Below are positions 7,700-16,757 of a DNA stretch of 64,000 bases, in pieces. The notes beneath the pieces were generated by a model. The model was not told where the DNA came from and made no database searches. It was given only the letters and a program-made list of their open reading frames with translations. Position 1 is the stretch's first letter. Each line of letters starts with the position of its first letter. The position numbers and the translations under genes are program-made. Origin of the DNA: JACPUX01 sp964517465 (lineage in GTDB: Bacteria > Pseudomonadota > Gammaproteobacteria > Burkholderiales > Casimicrobiaceae); contig CAZFEK010000004.1 of NCBI GenBank assembly GCA_964517465.1, positions 1-64,000 on the forward strand, written 5' to 3'.

Positions 7700-10411
7700 T
7701 CAGGCTCGGTTCAACAGCCCCTGCAGCACATAAGGCAAAATGCCGCCGTGCTTCAGATATTCCGCCTCGACCGGGGTATCGACGCGCAGGCGCAGTTGGC
7801 ATTCGATCAGCCGGCCGTCCGCTGCGCTGATGCGCAGCCGCACCCCTTGTTGCGGTGTAATGCCGCCGGCAAGATCGAGAACCTCGACGGTTTCATCACC
7901 GGCGAGTTCTGGCACCACGCTGCCCGGCAACCATTGCAGCGGCAGCACGCCCATACCCACCAGATTGGCGCGGTGGATGCGCTCGAAGCTCTTGGCGATG
8001 ACGGCCTTGACGCCCAGCAGGGCAGTGCCCTTGGCCGCCCAATCGCGGCTTGATCCGGTGCCGTATTCCTCACCGGCGAAGATCACCGTGGGCGTGCCCG
8101 CGGCGAGGTAGCGCATGGCGGCATCGTAAATCGGCAGCGTTTCGCCGCCGGGCCAAAAGCGCGTGAACCCGCCTTCCACCCGCGAGCCGTCGGCCATCGG
8201 CGGTAAGATCAGATTCTTGATGCGCACGTTGGCGAAGGTGCCGCGCATCATCACTTCGTGATTGCCGCGGCGCGAGCCGTAGCTGTTGAATTCCGCCACC
8301 GCCACGCCTTGCGCCTGAAGATATTTGCCGGCCGGCGAATCGGGCTTGATGGCACCCGCCGGGCTGATGTGGTCGGTAGTCACCGAATCGCCGAAAATGG
8401 CGAGAATGCGCGCCTCGGCGATGTCGCCTTGGGGTTTCAGACCCGCCCCGAAGCGCTCGAAGAAGGGTGGTGCGGCAATGTAGGTCGAAGCCTCCCAGAC
8501 ATAGGCGGCGGTGCTCGGTGCCGCGATCTCGCTCCACAGCGGGTTGGCGGTGGCGAGGTTCCGATAGCGCTGGCGATAAACTTCCGGTCGCGTGGCGTAC
8601 TTGAGCGAGGCGGCGATTTCTTCGGCACTGGGCCAAAGATCGCGCAGATACACCGGGCGCCGGTCGGCGCCAAATCCCAAGGGTTCGGAATCGAGATCGA
8701 TGTCAACTCTGCCAGCCAACGCAAAAGCCACCACCAGCGGCGGACTCGCCAAGAAGTTGGCCTTGATGGCGGGATGAATGCGTGCTTCGAAGTTGCGGTT
8801 GCCGGAGAGCACGGCCGCGGCCACCATTTCGCCCGCGGCAAGGGTCTGCTCCAAGGCCGCATCGAGGGGTCCGGCGTTGCCAATGCACGTGGTGCAGCCA
8901 TAAGCGACCACGTTGAAGCCCAGCTTTTCGAGCTCAGGCAAAAGCCCCGCCGCGGCGAGATAGTCGCTCACCACGCGTGAGCCAGGAGCCAGCGAAGTCT
9001 TCACTCGCGGATCAACTTTGAGGCCGCGCTCCACCGCCTTTTTGGCCAAGAGGCCCGCAGCCAGCATCACCCCGGGATTGGAGGTGTTGGTGCAACTGGT
9101 GATGGCGGCGATGAGCACATCCCCGTTGCCCACATCGCTGCGCGCACCCGAAGCAAGGCTCACCTCGCGTCGCTGGCTCAGGTGCTCGGCCGGGCGGCCA
9201 TATCCGCCCTCACCAACCGGCGCGCTGAATAAAGCCTTGAAGCGCTCCTTGAGCGCGCCCAGTTCGATGCGGTCCTGCGGGCGCTTGGGGCCGGCGACGC
9301 TGGGTCGAATGTCGGCCAGATCGATCTCGATCACTTCGCTGTAGTCGATCTCCCCCAGCTGCGGCATGCCGAACAAACTCTGGGCTTCGAAGTAGGCGCG
9401 GAAGGCGGCCACTTCGTCCGGCTCGCGCCCGGTCGCGGCAAGATAAGACACCGTTTCTTCGTCCACCGGAAAAAGGCCCACCGTCGCGCCATACTCCGGC
9501 GCCATGTTGGCGATGGTGGCTCGATCGGGCAGAGTGAGCGCAGCCGAGCCGCGACCGAAGAACTCAACGAACTTGCCCACCACTTTGGCGCGGCGCAAGC
9601 GCTCGGTGATGGTGAGCACGAGGTCGGTGGCGGTGAGCCCTTCGCCCAAGCGTCCCTTGAGGTGCACGCCCACCACGTCGGGCGTCAAGAAATAGACCGG
9701 TTGCCCCAGCATGCCGGCTTCGGCTTCGATACCGCCCACACCCCAGCCGACCACGCCGAGAGCGTTGATCATGGTGGTATGCGAATCGGTGCCCACCAAG
9801 GTGTCGGGGTAATACACCCCGTTATTGTGCAAAACCCCCCGGGCCAAGTGCTCCAGATTGACCTGATGCACGATACCGATGCCCGGCGGCACCACGCGAA
9901 AGCTCTCGAAGGCCTGCATGCCCCATTTGATGAAGCGGTAGCGTTCGGCATTGCGCTGGAATTCCAAGCGCAGGTTGAGGTCGAGGGCGGCGGCGCTGCC
10001 CTGGTGATCGACTTGCACGGAATGGTCCACCACCAGGTCCACCGGCACCAGCGGCTCGATGAGTTTTGCGGAGCGCCCGGCGCGTTGCGCCGCATCGCGC
10101 ATCGCCGCGAGATCGCACAGGAGCGGCACGCCGGTGAAATCTTGCAGGACGATGCGCGCCACCACGAAGGGAATCTCCTCGGTGCGGGGCGCCTTGGGCT
10201 GCCAGGCCGCGAGCTGGCGCACATGCGCCGCCGTAACACGCTCACCGTCGCAGTTGCGCAGCAGCGATTCGAGCACCAAACGCAGCGACACCGGCAGCCG
10301 AGAAACCTTGCCCAGACCCGCCGTTTCGAGCGCCGCCAGCGAGTGGAATTGGCCGCTGCCGCTGCTACCGAAGCGAAAGTGGCGAAGGGTGTCGAAAGCC
10401 GGATGTGGCAT
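7700..10411 (-). CDS. acnA: Aconitate hydratase A
   Basis: Aconitase A, an Fe-S enzyme of the citric acid cycle interconverting citrate and isocitrate. It is 903 residues, the expected size. The three cluster cysteines are C440 (ITSCTNTSN) and C506/C509 (GCTTCIGN). The N-terminal HVNLEHL-type region, here HQVNLEHLARGV, and the swivelling C-terminal domain with GDSVTTDHISPAG and FAGEEYGTGSSRDWAAKG are intact. The ATG lies in CATC-ATG-CCACATCC without a strong ribosome site. It stands alone, convergent with the lipoprotein gene, and I saw no clear promoter in the 248 bp upstream. Confidence 0.95.
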   Translation of the reverse strand: MPHPAFDTLRHFRFGSSGSGQFHSLAALETAGLGKVSRLPVSLRLVLESLLRNCDGERVTAAHVRQLAAWQPKAPRTEEIPFVVARIVLQDFTGVPLLCDLAAMRDAAQRAGRSAKLIEPLVPVDLVVDHSVQVDHQGSAAALDLNLRLEFQRNAERYRFIKWGMQAFESFRVVPPGIGIVHQVNLEHLARGVLHNNGVYYPDTLVGTDSHTTMINALGVVGWGVGGIEAEAGMLGQPVYFLTPDVVGVHLKGRLGEGLTATDLVLTITERLRRAKVVGKFVEFFGRGSAALTLPDRATIANMAPEYGATVGLFPVDEETVSYLAATGREPDEVAAFRAYFEAQSLFGMPQLGEIDYSEVIEIDLADIRPSVAGPKRPQDRIELGALKERFKALFSAPVGEGGYGRPAEHLSQRREVSLASGARSDVGNGDVLIAAITSCTNTSNPGVMLAAGLLAKKAVERGLKVDPRVKTSLAPGSRVVSDYLAAAGLLPELEKLGFNVVAYGCTTCIGNAGPLDAALEQTLAAGEMVAAAVLSGNRNFEARIHPAIKANFLASPPLVVAFALAGRVDIDLDSEPLGFGADRRPVYLRDLWPSAEEIAASLKYATRPEVYRQRYRNLATANPLWSEIAAPSTAAYVWEASTYIAAPPFFERFGAGLKPQGDIAEARILAIFGDSVTTDHISPAGAIKPDSPAGKYLQAQGVAVAEFNSYGSRRGNHEVMMRGTFANVRIKNLILPPMADGSRVEGGFTRFWPGGETLPIYDAAMRYLAAGTPTVIFAGEEYGTGSSRDWAAKGTALLGVKAVIAKSFERIHRANLVGMGVLPLQWLPGSVVPELAGDETVEVLDLAGGITPQQGVRLRISAADGRLIECQLRLRVDTPVEAEYLKHGGILPYVLQGLLNRA

Positions 10412-10659
10412 GATGGTTTTCTCAGTTTGTACGGTTTCGCTGTGACCAGGCCGCGCGCAAAAGATTCGCCCTCGGCTCGTGCAATCGATCCCTTGGTTCG
10501 GCTGGCCAACGCCGCCAATGGTCGCCGATGCCGCTTCGACGTCTAGATGCTCACGCGAAGGCGCGCCAACCGCGACGCGACGGCACCTGGAGTGCGGCGA
10601 GGCGCCGCGAGAGATGCTCTTTGGTCCCGGCTTTGCGGGCGCGACTTACCCAACCCGAC

Positions 10660-12153
10660 TCAAGCGCGGTCGCCTCGACGGTAACCGATGGCTTCGGCTA
10701 CCTGGCTTTGCGCGACGCGTTCCTCGCCGGCCAGGTCGGCGATGCTGCGCGCGACTTTGAGGATACGGTGGTAAGCGCGTGCGGAAAGCCGCAGTTGGCT
10801 CATGGCACGCGCGAGCAGCGCTTCTCCGGCCGCGTCGGGCTGACACCAGCGGTCCACTTCCCGCGGACCCAAAGCCCGGTTGGGTTTGCCTTGCCGGTCG
10901 AGCTGGCGAGCCCGGGCCGCGCTCACGCGGGCGCGCACCGCGGCACTCCCTTCGCCTGCATCCGGCGTGCGCAAGGTGTCCGCCGGCACTGCCGGAACTT
11001 CGACCTGCAAGTCGATGCGGTCCAAGAGCGGCCCCGAAATCTTGCCGCGATAGCGCTGGATCTGGTCTGGCGTACAGCGACAGCTCCCCTGCGCATCACC
11101 CAAGTGACCGCAGGGGCAGGGATTCATCGCCGCGACGAACTGGAAAGCGGCGGGGAATTCCGCCTGGCGCGCGGCGCGCGAGATGTGGATGCGGCCCGAC
11201 TCCAGCGGCTCGCGCAAAACTTCCAAAACGCGCCGGTCCCATTCCGGCAGTTCATCCAGAAACAGGACTCCGTGATGGGCAAGAGAAATTTCGCCGGGTC
11301 GAGGATCTCCGCCTCCGCCCACCAGCGCCACCGCCGAAGCGGTGTGGTGCGGCGAACGAAAGGGCCGCTGTCCCCAGCTCTGCGCGCTGAAGCGCCCGGT
11401 GAGGGAATGGACGGCCGCGGTCTCCAATGCTTCGTCGCTTGCCATGGGCGGCAGAATGCCGGGCAGACGCGCGGCAAGCATCGACTTGCCGGTGCCCGGA
11501 GGGCCGATGAACAAGACGCTATGGGCTCCTGCCGCGGCCACTTCGAGCGCGCGTTTGGCTTGATGCTGGCCCTTCACCTCCCCGAGATCGAGCACGCGTG
11601 CAGCTTCGCTTGCCTCCAGGGGTTCAGCCGCCGCGAGCAGCGCTTTGCCGGTGAGATGCGCGCACACGGCCAACAAGCTCTCGGCGCCCAGTACCCGCGC
11701 TTGCGGCACCAGCGCTGCCTCGCGCGCGCTCGCCGAGGGCAGCACGAAGTTCCGCCCCTCTCGCTGCGCCTTGAGGCACATGGCAAGCGCGCCGCGTATC
11801 GGCCGCAATTCCCCGGTCAGCGCAAGTTCTCCGGCAAACTCGTATTCCTTCAGATGATCCGCGGGGATTTGGCCGCTGGCGGCAAGTATGCCCAGGGCGA
11901 TGGGAAGATCGAAGCGGCCGGACTCCTTGGGCAGATCGGCCGGCGCCAGGCTCACGGTGATGCGCCGGGCCGGAAACGCGAACTGCGCGGTTTGCAAAGC
12001 CGCGCGAACGCGGTCGCGGCTTTCTCGCACTTCCGCTTCGGGCAGCCCGACCAAATTGACGGCCGGTAACCCATTGGCCAGATGCACCTCCACCGTGACC
12101 AGAGGCGCCTCCATGCCCTCGAGGCCGCGGCTGAATAGGACGGCGAGGCTCAC
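10660..12153 (-). CDS. comM: ComM-type Mg-chelatase-like AAA+ protein (YifB family)
   Basis: ComM-family AAA+ helicase, known in related bacteria to promote branch migration during natural transformation. The 497-residue protein opens with the family N terminus (SLAVLFSRGLEGMEAPLVTVEVHLANGLP, split here only by the start), a Lon-protease-like domain (ADLPKESGRFDLPIALGIL), Walker A GPPGTGKSM, Walker B GVLFLDELPEW, and the C-terminal NPCPCGH...C zinc-like motif. I use GTG 12153, because the frame upstream belongs to ubiK in another frame and the family starts at this point. It follows ubiK by 17 nt. The dprA gene at the far end of the window also serves transformation. Confidence 0.9.
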   Translation of the reverse strand: MSLAVLFSRGLEGMEAPLVTVEVHLANGLPAVNLVGLPEAEVRESRDRVRAALQTAQFAFPARRITVSLAPADLPKESGRFDLPIALGILAASGQIPADHLKEYEFAGELALTGELRPIRGALAMCLKAQREGRNFVLPSASAREAALVPQARVLGAESLLAVCAHLTGKALLAAAEPLEASEAARVLDLGEVKGQHQAKRALEVAAAGAHSVLFIGPPGTGKSMLAARLPGILPPMASDEALETAAVHSLTGRFSAQSWGQRPFRSPHHTASAVALVGGGGDPRPGEISLAHHGVLFLDELPEWDRRVLEVLREPLESGRIHISRAARQAEFPAAFQFVAAMNPCPCGHLGDAQGSCRCTPDQIQRYRGKISGPLLDRIDLQVEVPAVPADTLRTPDAGEGSAAVRARVSAARARQLDRQGKPNRALGPREVDRWCQPDAAGEALLARAMSQLRLSARAYHRILKVARSIADLAGEERVAQSQVAEAIGYRRGDRA

Positions 12154-12170
12154 GGCGGCGATCGGCCGGC

Positions 12171-12419
12171 TTAAGAAGCGTCGGTCTTGGCTTTGGCTTC
12201 CATTGCGGCAACGCGCGCTTCGAGTTGCTCCAGGCGCTCGCGCGTGCGCAGAAGCACTTGCGCCTGGGTGTCGAATTCGTCGCGGCTCACCAGCTCCAGC
12301 TTGGCGAAGACGCCCGCCATCACCATGCGCGCATTCTTTTCGATATCGGCCACCGGACTGTTCTTGAAAACGGCTTCGAGCTTGCTGCTGATCTCTTCGA
12401 AAATTTTTGGGTCTGGCAT
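12171..12419 (-). CDS. ubiK: UbiK / YqiC (BMFP) ubiquinone biosynthesis accessory factor
   Basis: A small 82-residue protein beginning MPDPKIFEEISSKLEAVF with a C-terminal coiled coil (LRTRERLEQLEARVAAMEAK), the layout of the BMFP/UbiK family. In Enterobacteria UbiK is an accessory of the soluble Ubi complex for aerobic ubiquinone synthesis. GGAGGT lies just before ATG 12419. The family pair ubiK-comM is consistent with the neighbour 17 nt downstream. Confidence 0.85.
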   Translation of the reverse strand: MPDPKIFEEISSKLEAVFKNSPVADIEKNARMVMAGVFAKLELVSRDEFDTQAQVLLRTRERLEQLEARVAAMEAKAKTDAS

Positions 12420-12580
12420 GGGAGGTCTCGATTCGGGTTTGCCCAGTTCGGAGTCTACACCGAAGCCGCACGCTCGAACTTGGTGCGTGCCCTTGCACGA
12501 GCGCCTCGGCTTGGTGCGTCGGGGCTGCGGCATTTTCTAGCAAATCGTTTAAGTCACGGAATAAGCTGAATAAATCGTCC

Positions 12581-12596
12581 TGGCACGGCTTTCGCT
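12581..12596 (+). promoter_or_regulatory. Sigma-54 promoter for the Gcw_chp-glnK-amtB operon
   Basis: TGGCACGGCTTTCGCT matches the -24/-12 consensus TGGCACG-N4-TTGCW at all conserved positions but one (TCGC for TTGC), with correct spacing of the GG and GC doublets. It lies about 45 bp before the ATG at 12641. Upstream (12470-12530) are repeated GGTGCG/GCAC half-sites that recall NtrC sites but with non-standard spacing. RpoN/NtrC control of glnK-amtB is well known. Confidence 0.7.
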
Positions 12597-12640
12597 CCGA
12601 GCCTGGGCAAGTCTTTTGCCCAATCAGAGAGGAATCCATC

Positions 12641-13414
12641 ATGTCATGCACGCGCCCCATCTTGAGACATCTCGTCCCGGCCCTCGGCCTCGCCGCACTG
12701 ACCGCCGCGGCACAGGCGCAAACCGCCGCCCCGGCCGCACCCGCGTCGCCGCACAGCTTCACCGGCAACTTCGGACTCTACAGCCAATACGTGTTCCGCG
12801 GCCTCACCCAAACCAATGAGAAACCCGCGCTGCAGGGCGGCTTCGACTATGCGCACAGCAGCGGCTTCTATGCCGGGGTGTGGGGCTCCAACATCTCCTG
12901 GATTTCCGACGCCGTGCCCGATGTCTCGGCGAGCCTCGAACTGGACACCTACTTCGGCTACAAGAAATCGCTGGCCGACGACCTCAGTCTCGATGTCGGT
13001 TTCTTGCGCTACAACTACCCGGGCAGCTACCCCAGCGGCATGACCAAGGCGGACACCAACGAGCTTTATGCCGCCATCACCTGGAAGTGGATTACCGCCA
13101 AGTACTCCTACAGCCTGGGTGATACCTTCGGCGTCAGCGACGCGCGCGGCACCGATTACATCGATCTGGCCGCGAGCTACGAAGTCGCTCCCAAGCTCAC
13201 GCTCTCGGCCCACTGGGGGCGCCAGAAGTACCGTGGCGCAGGGCATAGCGATTTCACCTACGACGATTGGAAGGCGGGCATCGCCTACGAACTTTCGGGC
13301 TTCAACCTGGGGCTCTACGGCACCGGCACCAATGCCAAAGACTCGGCCTACACCATACGCGGCAAAAACATCGGCAACAGCCAAGTCGTGGTGTACGTCT
13401 CCAAGACCTTCTAA
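12641..13414 (+). CDS. Gcw_chp-family (TIGR02001) outer-membrane protein
   Basis: A 257-residue exported protein. It has a signal peptide (to about AQAQ, residue 27), an Ala/Pro linker, then alternating beta strands with the family opening FGLYSQYVFRGLTQTNEKPA and a C terminus ending in phenylalanine (VVVYVSKTF), typical of a small outer-membrane barrel. GAGAGGA precedes ATG 12641. It is first in the operon with glnK and amtB under a sigma-54 promoter. In betaproteobacteria this family often accompanies glnK-amtB, so a role in ammonium or other nitrogen-compound passage through the outer membrane is a fair inference, not shown. Confidence 0.8.
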   Translation: MSCTRPILRHLVPALGLAALTAAAQAQTAAPAAPASPHSFTGNFGLYSQYVFRGLTQTNEKPALQGGFDYAHSSGFYAGVWGSNISWISDAVPDVSASLELDTYFGYKKSLADDLSLDVGFLRYNYPGSYPSGMTKADTNELYAAITWKWITAKYSYSLGDTFGVSDARGTDYIDLAASYEVAPKLTLSAHWGRQKYRGAGHSDFTYDDWKAGIAYELSGFNLGLYGTGTNAKDSAYTIRGKNIGNSQVVVYVSKTF

Positions 13415-13444
13415 AGCCGCCTCATTTCATTCCAAGGAGCTGAC

Positions 13445-13783
13445 ATGAAATTCGTCACCGCCATCATCAAGCCCTTCAAGCTCGACGAAGTGCGCGAAGC
13501 CCTCTCCGCCATCGGCGTGCAGGGCATCACCGTCACCGAGGTGAAAGGCTTCGGACGCCAGAAAGGCCACACCGAACTCTACCGGGGCGCGGAATACGTG
13601 GTCGACTTTCTGCCCAAAGTGAAAATCGAAGCCGCGGTCAAGAGCGAACTCTTGGACCGCGTGATCGAAGCGATCGAAAAAGCCGCCAACACCGGCAAAA
13701 TCGGCGATGGCAAGATCTTCGTCTTCGACCTGGAACAGGTCTATCGCATCCGCACCGGCGAAACCGGTGTCGATGCCCTGTGA
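13445..13783 (+). CDS. glnK: Nitrogen regulatory protein P-II
   Basis: P-II signalling trimer subunit of 112 residues. The T-loop carries Tyr51 (GAEYVVDF), the site of uridylylation by GlnD, and the second signature is TGKIGDGKIFV. It senses 2-oxoglutarate and ATP/ADP and in ammonium-rich cells plugs AmtB. A good ribosome site (AAGGAG) lies 7 nt before the ATG. AmtB follows with only 10 nt between stop and start, the classical glnK-amtB pair. Confidence 0.95.
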   Translation: MKFVTAIIKPFKLDEVREALSAIGVQGITVTEVKGFGRQKGHTELYRGAEYVVDFLPKVKIEAAVKSELLDRVIEAIEKAANTGKIGDGKIFVFDLEQVYRIRTGETGVDAL

Positions 13784-13793
13784 GGAGCCCGCG

Positions 13794-15251
13794 ATGAAAC
13801 GTCTTCTTCCGACGCTTGCCTTGCTGGGCGCGCTGCTGCTGCAAGGCCCAAGCTTCGCGCAATACGATACCGGCATGAGCAAGACCCAGGCTCCGGCGGC
13901 CGCCGCTCCCGCGGCAGGCGACGCGAAGCCCGCGGCGGCACCCGCGGCCGAAGACAAACCCGCCGAGGCGAAGCCGGCCGAAGCGCCCGCAGCGGCTCCG
14001 GCTCCGGCGCCGACCAAACCCGAAGTCGTCGAGGCCAGCAAAATCAACAGCGGCGACACCGCCTGGATGATGACCTCCACGGCGCTGGTGCTGTTCATGA
14101 CCATCCCCGGCCTCGCGCTCTTTTACGGCGGCATGGTGCGCAAGAAGAACGTGCTCGCCACCTTGATGCAAAGCTTCGCCATCACCTGCCTGGTCACCTT
14201 GATCTGGGTGATTGCCGGTTATAGCCTCGCTTTCATGCCCGGCAGCGCGTATCTGGGGGATCTGTCGCGCGTATTCCTCAACGGCATGGTCTACATCAAG
14301 GACCCCGGCAAGCTCTCGGTGCACCACTTGGCGGGCAACATCCCCGAGTCGGTGTTCATGATGTTCCAGCTCACCTTTGCCATCATTACGCCCGCGCTGA
14401 TCGCCGGTGCCTTCGCCGAACGGATGAAGTTTTCCGCGATGCTGGTGTTCATGGCCCTGTGGTCCCTGGTGGTTTATGCGCCGATCGCGCATTGGGTCTG
14501 GGAGCCAGGCGGCTGGCTGGCCTCCAAGGGCATCCTCGATTTCGCCGGCGGCACCGTGGTACACATCAACGCCGGCGTGGCGGGCCTGGTCTGCGCCTTC
14601 GTGCTGGGCAAGCGCATCGGCTTCGGGCGCGAGGCTTTGATGCCGCACAACCTGACGCTGACGCTGATCGGCGCCTCCATGCTCTGGGTGGGCTGGTACG
14701 GCTTCAACGCGGGTTCCGCGGTGGCCGCCGACGGTCGCGCCGGTTTCGCCATGATGGTGACCCACATCGCCACCGCCGCCGCGGCGCTTGCCTGGGTGGC
14801 CGCGGAGTGGATCGCCAAGGGCAAACCTTCCGTGCTGGGCATCGCCTCGGGCGCGGTGGCGGGTCTCGTGGCGATCACTCCGGCCGCGGGCTTCGTCGAG
14901 CCCAAGGGCGCTCTCATCATCGGCATCGCCGCGGGTGTGCTGTGCTACTGGGGCGCCACCGGCTTGAAGCACATGCTCGGTTATGACGACTCGCTCGACG
15001 CCTTCGGCGTGCATGGCGTCGGCGGCATCGTCGGCGCCATCCTCACCGGCGTGTTCGCGGTGAAAGAGCTCTCGGGCCTCGACGCCAGCGTGACCACCCA
15101 GCTCCTGGGTGTGGGCGTTACCCTGGTCTACAGCGGTGTGGTTACCTTCGTACTGCTCAAGCTGGTCGACCTGGTCATCGGTCTGCGCGTCACCGAAGAG
15201 CAGGAGCGCGAAGGCCTCGACGTCGCTCTGCACGGCGAACGCGTCGACTGA
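13794..15251 (+). CDS. amtB: Ammonium transporter
   Basis: AmtB ammonium channel of the inner membrane (485 residues). After a cleaved-type signal peptide comes an unusual Ala/Pro/Lys-rich stretch of about 60 residues, then eleven membrane segments. The pore twin histidines are H257 (GGTVVHINAG) and H407 (FGVHGVGG). The family N-terminal helix SGDTAWMMTSTALVLFMTIPG is intact. GAGGAG precedes ATG 13794. It is the last gene of the sigma-54 operon, ending 46 bp before a strong terminator. The long low-complexity periplasmic leader is an extension relative to E. coli AmtB. Confidence 0.95.
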   Translation: MKRLLPTLALLGALLLQGPSFAQYDTGMSKTQAPAAAAPAAGDAKPAAAPAAEDKPAEAKPAEAPAAAPAPAPTKPEVVEASKINSGDTAWMMTSTALVLFMTIPGLALFYGGMVRKKNVLATLMQSFAITCLVTLIWVIAGYSLAFMPGSAYLGDLSRVFLNGMVYIKDPGKLSVHHLAGNIPESVFMMFQLTFAIITPALIAGAFAERMKFSAMLVFMALWSLVVYAPIAHWVWEPGGWLASKGILDFAGGTVVHINAGVAGLVCAFVLGKRIGFGREALMPHNLTLTLIGASMLWVGWYGFNAGSAVAADGRAGFAMMVTHIATAAAALAWVAAEWIAKGKPSVLGIASGAVAGLVAITPAAGFVEPKGALIIGIAAGVLCYWGATGLKHMLGYDDSLDAFGVHGVGGIVGAILTGVFAVKELSGLDASVTTQLLGVGVTLVYSGVVTFVLLKLVDLVIGLRVTEEQEREGLDVALHGERVD

Positions 15252-15297
15252 AGGAATCGATCTACCCTGCCTGCACTCTCCTCCGTGCAGTTCTATC

Positions 15298-15328
15298 CGG
15301 GCGCCTCTTTGGGGGCGCCCGTTTTTTT
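15298..15328 (+). terminator. Rho-independent terminator after amtB
   Basis: CGGGCGCC (15298-15305), an 8-nt loop and GGCGCCCG (15314-15321) form a perfect GC stem followed directly by seven T residues. Confidence 0.88.
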
Positions 15329-15481
15329 CGAGTGGCCGTCGGGCGCAATAGGCATCTGGACATACCCGCTTGGCACAGCATATCCTTTGCTTTTGACACT
15401 GCCATGTCTCCATTCACCCGCGCCTGAATGATGCCCACGACGCGGGCGTAATCATCGGCGACCACGGAGGGCTCACTCGGA

Positions 15482-16213
15482 ATGCTCATGAAGGGCATCT
15501 ATTCCAACAAGCCCAATTTCAGCAAGCGCTGGTTGCCGCTGCGCGCCGATCCCCATTTCAAGCTCGCGCAGATGACGAGCTGTTTTCCACCCACGCCACA
15601 AGGTTTGGCGGATGGCCGCGGCTTCGTGTTTGGCGACCTCACGGATTGCGTACGCAATACCCTGGAGAACTTACGTTTCGAGAACTGCGATTTCGGCGAC
15701 AGCAGTTTTCGGCAATGCAACTTGAGAGATCTGCGCTTTTCCGGCTGCGTTTTTGAAGGCGGCGACTTCACTGGAATCGGTGTCTGGGACACCCACTTCC
15801 AGGACTGCCGCTTTCGGCGTTGCGTCTTTACCGGGCAAATCGGCGTCGACAGCAGTTACGCGCACTGCAAGTTCGACGCTTGCACCCTCTCCAACCCGAA
15901 CCGGGGCATCATGGGAGGCAACACGCAATACCTTGGCTGCCGCTTCGCGGCCTGCAAGATCAAAAGCGCGCATTTGTGCTCCTTGGTCTTGCGGGACTGC
16001 CGATTCGATAGCATTCTGAGTTCCGTGCGCTTCATGGGCGCGGCCGCAGCGGCCATCCGTGCCGGTGGTTTTCCGGTTCAATTGATCAATTGTGACTTCA
16101 GCGGCAGTCGCTTCGACAAGGTGATCGTGGACTACGATTGCGAGGCGGAAAACACGCTTTGGCCGGCGGCTCCCTGCGTCGAGGATGCGACCGGCCGAAT
16201 CTACGGCAAATGA
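15482..16213 (+). CDS. Pentapeptide-repeat-like protein
   Basis: A 243-residue protein whose residues about 60-215 form repeated short units of the pentapeptide type, many with cysteine: FENCDF, FRQCNL, FSGCVF, FQDCRF, FRRCVF, YAHCKF, YLGCRF, LRDCRF, LINCDF. Such repeats fold as a right-handed beta helix. Some family members mimic DNA (gyrase inhibitors), others have no known role. There is no signal peptide. GGAGG lies 11 nt before ATG 15482, and a second ATG at 15488 is possible. The gene stands alone. Cysteine content is striking, but I can assign no function. Confidence 0.6.
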   Translation: MLMKGIYSNKPNFSKRWLPLRADPHFKLAQMTSCFPPTPQGLADGRGFVFGDLTDCVRNTLENLRFENCDFGDSSFRQCNLRDLRFSGCVFEGGDFTGIGVWDTHFQDCRFRRCVFTGQIGVDSSYAHCKFDACTLSNPNRGIMGGNTQYLGCRFAACKIKSAHLCSLVLRDCRFDSILSSVRFMGAAAAAIRAGGFPVQLINCDFSGSRFDKVIVDYDCEAENTLWPAAPCVEDATGRIYGK

Positions 16214-16457
16214 AGGATCTATCGGCGTCGCCACACGCGCGTCATCCCTGCCCGGATCGTCTGTCGGGCGGGAACCGTCGGTCAGTGGGGGCGGCCGATG
16301 AGGTGGCGCGCGCGAGCTGACCGGCATCGCTGCGCCGGCGATGAAGGCAGGTGGCAAACGCTTGCAGCGGCGTTTCGATCGACCGACACCCGCGCCGCGA
16401 ACGGCAGGGGAAAACCGCAGGCCACCGCCCAGCAAGTCCTGCCCAAAGGAGGATGCC

Positions 16458-16757
16458 ATGCCCCAAGTCGAGATGGTGAGCGTAGAAAACGTGAACCTGC
16501 CCGGCACCCGCAGCCGGGTGAATGCAGCGAAGTATGAGGCGATGCGCAAGGTCTTGCTGCACGCGCTTCCCGCTCGGCCGCCTGGCCTAACCCAAGGCGA
16601 AATGGCGGCGGCCATCGCACCCTTGCTTCCCCGAGACATCTGGCCCGGCGGCCACAAGGCGCTGTGGTGGATGAAAACCGTACAGCTCGATCTCGAAGCC
16701 AAGGGCCTCGTTGTGCGCGACCGCAAAGCACGGCCAATGCGGTGGTGGCGCACCTGA
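16458..16757 (+). CDS. Small conserved protein (DUF6958-like)
   Basis: A 99-residue protein starting at ATG 16458, just after AAAGGAGGA. It contains GTRSRVNAAKYEAMRKVLLHALP, GLTQGEMAAAI, DIWPGGHKALWWMKTVQLDLEAKG and ends RWWRT. From memory this resembles a small bacterial family catalogued as DUF6958. The LTQGEM and QLDLEAKG segments suggest a winged-helix-like fold. It is flanked by gene-poor sequence on both sides. Function unknown. Confidence 0.65.
   Translation: MPQVEMVSVENVNLPGTRSRVNAAKYEAMRKVLLHALPARPPGLTQGEMAAAIAPLLPRDIWPGGHKALWWMKTVQLDLEAKGLVVRDRKARPMRWWRT

Noticed and set aside
12470..12530. NtrC binding sites upstream of the sigma-54 promoter
   Set aside because: GCAC and GGTGC half-sites are present, but the gaps are 10 and 14 bases instead of about 6. 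Not annotated as a feature.
15262..15481. Minus-strand short frame between amtB terminator and the pentapeptide gene
   Set aside because: It overlaps the terminator stem, has no ribosome site, and its sequence is Arg/Pro-rich without features.
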